From WTJO01 sp965660165 (GTDB taxonomy: Bacteria; Pseudomonadota; Alphaproteobacteria; Puniceispirillales; Puniceispirillaceae): a DNA stretch of 11,230 nt. The DNA lies in assembly GCA_965660165.1 (NCBI GenBank), contig CBFHYU010000039.1, positions 1 through 11,230 on the forward strand, written 5' to 3'. Shown in pieces: positions 7,125 through 11,230 of this stretch. Position 1 is the first letter of the stretch. Every line of letters begins with the position of its first letter. The position numbers were made by a program, and so were the translations under genes. The notes under the pieces are model-generated. The model ran no database searches. It was not told the DNA's origin and saw nothing but the letters and a program-made list of their open reading frames with translations.

Positions 7125-8168
7125 ATGAAAAACCTTTTTAAGTCGTTTTTAGTTGCTAGCCTCATGACTGGTATGGCGTCAGCGGCATCAGCAGCGGATT
7201 ATGTGTTAAAATACGGACATGTAGGCCCTGTTACATCAGATGACCAGGTGCCAGGTGAGTTTTTAAAATCGTTTCTTGAAAGTCGCTCTGGAGGCAGAAT
7301 AGCAGTAGAAATTTACCCTGGAGCTCAGCTCGGAAACTTCCGTGATATGATCGAACAGGTGCAGTTAAACACCTTGGAATTGACCCATACAACAGTAGGG
7401 GGTATTGCGAGCTTTTTCCCTGAACTACAGGTTACTGATATTCCATACATGATGGCAGGTGATTCAATTGCTGAGCATATTGCCCAAAGTTCATTTTTTG
7501 ATGACGCAAGAGAAGCAATTCTAGCGAAAACTGGAAATGTACGTTTGGTTGCTGTTGGCAACACCGGCCGTTGGAGAAACTTTTTCACATCTGAAGGATT
7601 GATTAAATCTGCTGATGATATGAAAGGCGTGAAGATGCGGACCATCAACTCGCCGCTGCAAATCGAATTTATCAAATCTCTCGGAGGTAATCCAACACCT
7701 GTAGCATGGGGTGAGCTGTATACCTCTCTACAGACAGGGGTTGTAGAGGGCACAAAAAATGCTGCAACTGACATTGTGCCAACGAAAATGTATGAAGTGG
7801 TCAAATATGTAACCCTTGACGAGCATGCCTATCTGTTTGCGTTCTGGTGGATGTCCGATTCTTGGCTAAAGAGCTTGCCAAATGACTTGCAGGATTTAGT
7901 GATCGATGGGGTGCAACAGGCTTCTATGATCCAATCAGACTGGAATAAAGAATATGATGCGCGGGCATTAAAAGAGTTTCAAGGATTCGGAGGAACAGTT
8001 TATGTTCCAACACCTGAAGAGAAGGCAACTTTTATAGTTGCTCGTGACAAGATGAAGGTCTGGTTCAAGGATAAATATGGTGATGAGTGGTTAAATAAGT
8101 TTGAAAAAGCTGTTGCTGATGCGGAAGCAGCGGTTGCATCACGAAATGCACGAATTTTAGGAAAGTAA
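7125..8168 (+). CDS. dctP: TRAP transporter periplasmic solute-binding protein (DctP family)
   Basis: A 347-residue binding protein with a clear Sec signal peptide: basic MKNLFK, a hydrophobic core, and likely cleavage after A23 (ASA/AD). The mature part begins YVLKYGHVGP. DctP-family landmarks follow: MKGVKMRT with the conserved ligand-carboxylate-binding arginine (R172), then TPVAWGELYTSLQTGVVEGT (191-210 or so), usual in sugar-acid and carboxylate TRAP proteins. It captures the substrate in the periplasm and delivers it to the membrane subunits. The ligand is expected to carry a carboxylate or similar anionic group; which one is unknown. The GGGAGG ribosome site, five A bases from the ATG, is the strongest in the window. 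Together with the upstream operator and the terminator just downstream, this suggests separate, high expression, as binding proteins need. Confidence 0.95.
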   Translation: MKNLFKSFLVASLMTGMASAASAADYVLKYGHVGPVTSDDQVPGEFLKSFLESRSGGRIAVEIYPGAQLGNFRDMIEQVQLNTLELTHTTVGGIASFFPELQVTDIPYMMAGDSIAEHIAQSSFFDDAREAILAKTGNVRLVAVGNTGRWRNFFTSEGLIKSADDMKGVKMRTINSPLQIEFIKSLGGNPTPVAWGELYTSLQTGVVEGTKNAATDIVPTKMYEVVKYVTLDEHAYLFAFWWMSDSWLKSLPNDLQDLVIDGVQQASMIQSDWNKEYDARALKEFQGFGGTVYVPTPEEKATFIVARDKMKVWFKDKYGDEWLNKFEKAVADAEAAVASRNARILGK

Positions 8169-8180
8169 TCCTCCAGTGTG

Positions 8181-8210
8181 AAAGCCAGGCGTTTCGCCTG
8201 GCTTTTTTTT
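8181..8210 (+). terminator. Rho-independent terminator after dctP
   Basis: AAAGCCAGGCG (8181-8191) pairs perfectly with CGCCTGGCTTT (8195-8205) around a TTT loop, and an uninterrupted T-run continues to 8210. The GC-rich stem followed by T makes this a strong intrinsic terminator, starting 12 bases after the dctP stop. The next gene starts only 35 bases beyond it. Confidence 0.95.
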
Positions 8211-8245
8211 ACTCTATTTTTTAACAAATTGAATTGTGAGCTTTT

Positions 8246-8977
8246 ATGTTCTCTGGAAAAACCATACTTATCACCGGAGCTTCTGGCGGCATTGGCGCTG
8301 AACTGGTTAAAGCTTTATTGCATGAAAATGCTAATATTATCGCTGTTGATTCAAATAGTGACAGTCTTTCAAAACTTAAAGAGGCGAATTCAGAAAATAG
8401 TCGGCTTCGCTGTATCGTTTCTGAAATTAAAAATGAGGAAAGCGCGCATTCTCTTCTTGATGGTGTGAACAAGCTTTATGGTTTAGTTCACCTTGCTGGT
8501 ATTTTTGTTCCAGATGACATGAAAGATGGTGATACAGAGGAGGTTTATGACCCAGTAATGCAAGCAAATATCAGAAATATTTACTCGCTTTACATTGCCG
8601 CTCGCTCTGCTTTGTGCGCTAGCGAAGAGCCTGCGCGGATGGTGGTTGTCAGTTCACTTGCCTTTAATAGGGGTGCACCATTTCATACTGCATATAGCGC
8701 TGCAAAAGGTGCATTGGTGGGTATGATGCGTTCCTTAGCAAGAAAAGAAGCGCCTGATATACTTATCAATGCAGTAGCACCAGGTTTTATTGATACATCT
8801 ATGCCTCAGCAGATTATTCAAAAACGCGGGTTAGATACAGTTATGGGCGAAATCCCATTAAAGCGACTAGGTCATCCAAGTGAAGTTAGTAGCGTCATTC
8901 GTTTTCTTCTCAGTTCAGAATCTAGCTATGTTACGGGGCAATTAATAAATGTAGATGGGGGAATTGTTTGCAGCTAA
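8246..8977 (+). CDS. Short-chain dehydrogenase/reductase (classical SDR), first copy
   Basis: A 243-residue NAD(P)-dependent oxidoreductase of classical SDR length. It has the cofactor glycine motif TGASGGIG (10-17), catalytic Ser137, Tyr150 and Lys154 (YSAAK), NAVAPGFIDT (175-184) after the active site, and a C-terminal VTGQLINVDGG. The usual NNAG motif reads HLAG (82-85), an unusual but tolerated change. SDRs interconvert hydroxyl and keto groups; next to sugar-acid dehydratases a role on a hydroxy- or keto-acid is likely but unproven. ATG 8246 gives the normal N-terminus; the ribosome site (TGAG) is weak. The gene starts 35 bases after a strong terminator, so it depends on read-through or a very close promoter. 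Its end overlaps the next start by ten bases, which indicates coupling with the UxaA-type subunits. Confidence 0.93.
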   Translation: MFSGKTILITGASGGIGAELVKALLHENANIIAVDSNSDSLSKLKEANSENSRLRCIVSEIKNEESAHSLLDGVNKLYGLVHLAGIFVPDDMKDGDTEEVYDPVMQANIRNIYSLYIAARSALCASEEPARMVVVSSLAFNRGAPFHTAYSAAKGALVGMMRSLARKEAPDILINAVAPGFIDTSMPQQIIQKRGLDTVMGEIPLKRLGHPSEVSSVIRFLLSSESSYVTGQLINVDGGIVCS

Positions 8978-9228
8978 GTTCAAATCAAATCCGTTATTCA
9001 ATCATTCTGCATGAAAAAGACAATGTTGCGACTGTTTTAGACAGTGAAGAAAAGAAAAACTTGCTTGAAGATGGGACTTTGATTGAAGACAACATTCCAA
9101 TCGGCCATAAAGTCGCCATTCATGACATAATGAAAGGACAGCCAATTATTAAGTATGGTGTGAAAATTGGCGTGGCGTTGGCTGATATTTCCAGAGGAAA
9201 GCATGTCCACATTCATAACTGCGCTTGA
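8968..9228 (+). CDS. UxaA-family dehydratase small subunit (SAF domain)
   Basis: An 86-residue protein that is essentially one SAF domain. IPIGHKVAIHDI (43-54), IKYGVKIG (61-68) and GKHVHIHN (77-84) match the N-terminal domain of altronate and galactarate dehydratases. In these enzymes the domain contributes to the active site and works with the large domain; in many alphaproteobacteria and in SuyAB-type sulfolactate sulfo-lyases it is a separate small subunit. The start is TTG at 8968: GGGGGA ends five bases upstream, and there is no ATG before the conserved region. It overlaps the SDR stop by ten bases and the large-subunit start by 26, so the three are translated together. Altronate, galactarate, fuconate-type or sulfolactate substrates are all conceivable; the sequence does not decide. 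Confidence 0.88.
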   Translation: MQLSSNQIRYSIILHEKDNVATVLDSEEKKNLLEDGTLIEDNIPIGHKVAIHDIMKGQPIIKYGVKIGVALADISRGKHVHIHNCA

Positions 9229-10408
9229 AAACGAGAAAGATTATAGCAATCCCGAGAATTTAGTTTGGCAGGGGTATCGTCGAAGTGATGGTCGAGTTGG
9301 GTGCAGAAATCATCTTGTAATTCTTTCTACCGTAGCCCTTACGGATCGGCTAGCTCAGGAAATTTGTGCAAATAACGAGTTGTTTGTCCCAGTTACAGGT
9401 GCGTTTTCGAGAGGGTTGCAACATCAAGACGAAAAAATCATTGACGCATTTATAAATGCAGTGGTTTTTCATCCAAATGTCGGCGGTGCCCTTATTTTAA
9501 CGCATGATCGGCAATATATGGAAACACTAAAGGCCAGCTTGCCAGAGTCGGAAACCATAAAATTTCTCTCATTTATGTCATGTAACGGCCGAGAACAGGC
9601 TGTAGAGGCAGGTAGGCTTGCTGGGCTTGAACTTTCGCGGCAGATAACACAAGAGCGGCAACCCATTTCCTTTTCTGAGCTTTGTATCGCATTAGAATGT
9701 GGTGGCAGTGACGTTTCAAGCAGTATTTGTAGCAATCCTATGATTGGCGTATTTAGCGACAGGTTAGCCCATGCAGGCGGCAGTATCGTTGTATCAGAAA
9801 CAGCTGAGTTTATTGGTGCCGAAGAGATTTTCAACGAACGTTGTTCGGATAAAAAAGTAAAAAAATCTATTCTTAATTTTATCCGAAAAAGAGAAAAATT
9901 AATGAATATGGATGCAGGAAAGGATTATCGGGGTACAAATCCGACCAATGAAAATATAGAGGGCGGATTAACTACACTTATTGAGAAATCTATGGGGGCG
10001 GTTAGCAAAACAGGAACAAGTAAATTTGTGTCAGCTATTGATTTCGGCGAAAGGGTAAATAAACCTGGCTTGCATTTTATGGATACTCCATTCTTTAGCC
10101 CAGTATCGCTCACAGGTATGATGATGGCTGGATGCACAATAGGCCTGTTTGCTATGGGCGTTTATAACCCATCCGGTAATATGCTTTGTCCTACTGTAAA
10201 AATATGTGGCAATCCAAAGACCATTAAACAATGGTCAGGTGAGATTGATGTTGACTTGTCTCTCTATTTTTTAGGTCAAGAAACACAAACACAAGCGCTG
10301 TCTCGCATTGTAAAAGAAATCAATTTAATTTTTGGCGGTAAGCCCAGTATCGCCGAAAGAAACAAAGAAGGTCAATTTATGCTGACACGCTCTTTGGAGG
10401 CACTTTAA
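9203..10408 (+). CDS. UxaA-family dehydratase large subunit, divergent active site
   Basis: A 401-residue large subunit of the altronate/galactarate dehydratase (UxaA/GarD) family. Clear landmarks are GYRRSDGRVGCRN (24-36), HPNVGGALI (90-98), ECGGSD (165-170), SETAEFIGAEE (198-208), GGLTTLIEKS (254-263), AGC (309-311) and PTVKI (330-334). ATG 9203 is preferred over the in-frame TTG at 9167: AGAGGA lies just upstream of it, and the longer version would only add twelve residues inside the small-subunit gene. Compared with E. coli UxaA as I recall it, several conserved spots differ: HTYGC reads VTGAF (64-68), GLGCE is replaced around LTHDR (99-103), the PGNK stretch reads NENI, GC after the EKS motif reads GA, and GRGTP reads GVYNP. 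The fold and partnership with the SAF subunit look intact, but the metal or substrate site is probably changed. It may use another substrate, run another reaction, or be weak or inactive. The next gene follows after three bases. Confidence 0.88.
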   Translation: MSTFITALENEKDYSNPENLVWQGYRRSDGRVGCRNHLVILSTVALTDRLAQEICANNELFVPVTGAFSRGLQHQDEKIIDAFINAVVFHPNVGGALILTHDRQYMETLKASLPESETIKFLSFMSCNGREQAVEAGRLAGLELSRQITQERQPISFSELCIALECGGSDVSSSICSNPMIGVFSDRLAHAGGSIVVSETAEFIGAEEIFNERCSDKKVKKSILNFIRKREKLMNMDAGKDYRGTNPTNENIEGGLTTLIEKSMGAVSKTGTSKFVSAIDFGERVNKPGLHFMDTPFFSPVSLTGMMMAGCTIGLFAMGVYNPSGNMLCPTVKICGNPKTIKQWSGEIDVDLSLYFLGQETQTQALSRIVKEINLIFGGKPSIAERNKEGQFMLTRSLEAL

Positions 10409-10411
10409 GAC

Positions 10412-11164
10412 ATGAAGGAAAAAATTTTAATCGTTACCGGTGGTAGCCGCGGAATTGGCCGACAAATCGCTGTGAGCGCTTTAGAAGCTGGATGGCGCGT
10501 GGCTGTGAGTTATAAGTTCAATAAAACATCTGCTAATGAATTGGTTCAAAAATCAAATGGTCGGGCAAAGGCTTTTCCCCTCGACCTTTTAGATTCAGAG
10601 ACAATCCGCCCTTTTTTCTCAAATGTTTGCAAAGAAATGGGCGTACCATCTGCGCTTGTCAATGCAGCTGGTATTGACCCAGGGCCAGTTAAAATAGGCG
10701 AATTGACTAGCCCATTCATTGTCGAAATGATGACAGTAAATGTTACTGGACTGATGCTGTGTTGTGATGCCTTTTTAAATCAATTAAGAGAGAATAAAGC
10801 AACACATGGTGCAAGCATTGTAAACATCTCATCAATGGCATCAACAATAGGCGGCCGCGCAGGCAAAACTGTGTATGCTGCAAGCAAAGGGGCTGTCGAT
10901 GTCTTTACAGTGGGTTTAGCTAAGGAGGTGGCCGCAGAGAAAGTATCAGCCTTTTCTGTGCGCCCAGGTGTCACTATCACCGATATGACGGAAAAATTAT
11001 TGTCTAATCCCGAAAATGCAACGAAGATCAAATCTTCTATTGCCTCTCAGGAAGTGGCTAACCCGTTAGATATTGCAGAACCGGTGATTGACCTAATTTC
11101 TGGAAGATTTTCATATGCTAGCGGGTCACTTATCAATTTGGGTGGCGGTGGTTTTGTTTTCTAA
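10412..11164 (+). CDS. Short-chain dehydrogenase/reductase (classical SDR), second copy
   Basis: A 250-residue classical SDR with TGGSRGIG (9-16), NAAG (84-87), an active-site serine pair at 140-141, Tyr155 and Lys159 (YAASK), and RPGVTITDM (184-192). The C-terminus SGSLINLGGGGFVF resembles the usual 'G..i.vdGG' end. It is an NAD(P)-dependent hydroxyl/keto oxidoreductase, probably acting on an intermediate of the same route; the substrate is unknown. ATG 10412 has GGAGG 11 bases upstream, inside the end of the large-subunit gene, and the gap is three bases, so it belongs to the same operon. It differs clearly in sequence from the first SDR, so it is not a recent duplicate. Confidence 0.93.
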   Translation: MKEKILIVTGGSRGIGRQIAVSALEAGWRVAVSYKFNKTSANELVQKSNGRAKAFPLDLLDSETIRPFFSNVCKEMGVPSALVNAAGIDPGPVKIGELTSPFIVEMMTVNVTGLMLCCDAFLNQLRENKATHGASIVNISSMASTIGGRAGKTVYAASKGAVDVFTVGLAKEVAAEKVSAFSVRPGVTITDMTEKLLSNPENATKIKSSIASQEVANPLDIAEPVIDLISGRFSYASGSLINLGGGGFVF

Positions 11165-11177
11165 GAGAGTTAATGCT

Positions 11178-11230
11178 ATGGGAAAAAAGAATAAACAACG
11201 GGTTTGGGTAATAGTGGGTGCTAGCCGCAA
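11178..11230 (+). CDS. Third short-chain dehydrogenase, 5' fragment (cut by window edge)
   Basis: From ATG 11178 the frame reads a lysine-rich start and then RVWVIVGASR up to the window end, the first strand and the start of the TGxxxGxG-type cofactor loop of an SDR (here VGASR instead of TGASR). AAGAGAG lies eight bases upstream as a ribosome site. The gap to the second SDR is 13 bases, so it probably continues the operon. Only 17 codons are visible. Confidence 0.7.
   Translation, partial: MGKKNKQRVWVIVGASR

Noticed and set aside
7325..7804. 159-codon open frame on the minus strand inside dctP
   Set aside because: It is an antisense shadow of the conserved binding-protein gene without family features or a ribosome site of note.
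9167..9202. Longer start (TTG 9167) for the UxaA-type large subunit
   Set aside because: There is no ribosome site, and the added residues come from the out-of-frame small-subunit coding region. ATG 9203 has AGAGGA correctly placed.

Overview
The window looks like part of a chromosome from a marine-type alphaproteobacterium. It is moderately AT-rich, tightly packed, and carries a complete TRAP transporter, a GntR-like LacI regulator and split (two-polypeptide) versions of transketolase and of a UxaA-family dehydratase. That assignment is an inference from gene content and style; there is no rRNA or other phylogenetic marker. No tRNA, CRISPR array, insertion sequence or phage gene was seen.

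Layout. The left part (1-3821) is on the minus strand: the start of a transketolase C-terminal subunit gene (cut by the window edge), the transketolase N-terminal subunit gene, a LacI-family regulator gene and a GMC flavoprotein oxidoreductase gene. The right part (3952-11230) is on the plus strand: an enolase-superfamily (mandelate racemase subgroup) enzyme, TRAP small and large membrane subunits, the TRAP solute-binding protein, a strong intrinsic terminator, a short-chain dehydrogenase (SDR), the small SAF subunit and the large subunit of a UxaA-type (altronate/galactarate dehydratase-like) enzyme, a second SDR, and the first codons of a third SDR cut by the right edge.

Regulation. A palindrome of LacI-operator type, core AATGATATCGATATCATT, occurs in perfect form before the transketolase genes. 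A 20-bp version with a changed central step lies in the divergent promoter region between the GMC gene and the enolase-family gene. A degraded copy lies just before the solute-binding protein gene. At the first two sites the operator overlaps likely -10 elements, so binding would repress. The simplest reading is one local LacI-type regulon covering every transcription unit in the window.

How the genes may work together (inference). The TRAP system imports an organic anion, probably a sugar acid or related carboxylate or sulfonate. The GMC enzyme and the SDRs oxidise or reduce hydroxyl/keto groups. The enolase-family and UxaA-type enzymes would dehydrate, isomerise or cyclise hydroxy-acids, and the split transketolase would move a two-carbon unit at the end of the route. 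No kinase, aldolase or hydrolase is present, so the pathway must continue beyond the window or rely on genes elsewhere. This combination matches no pathway I can name. The UxaA large subunit also lacks several residues normally conserved in that family, so the substrate and the chemistry are open. This is the best candidate for something undescribed here.
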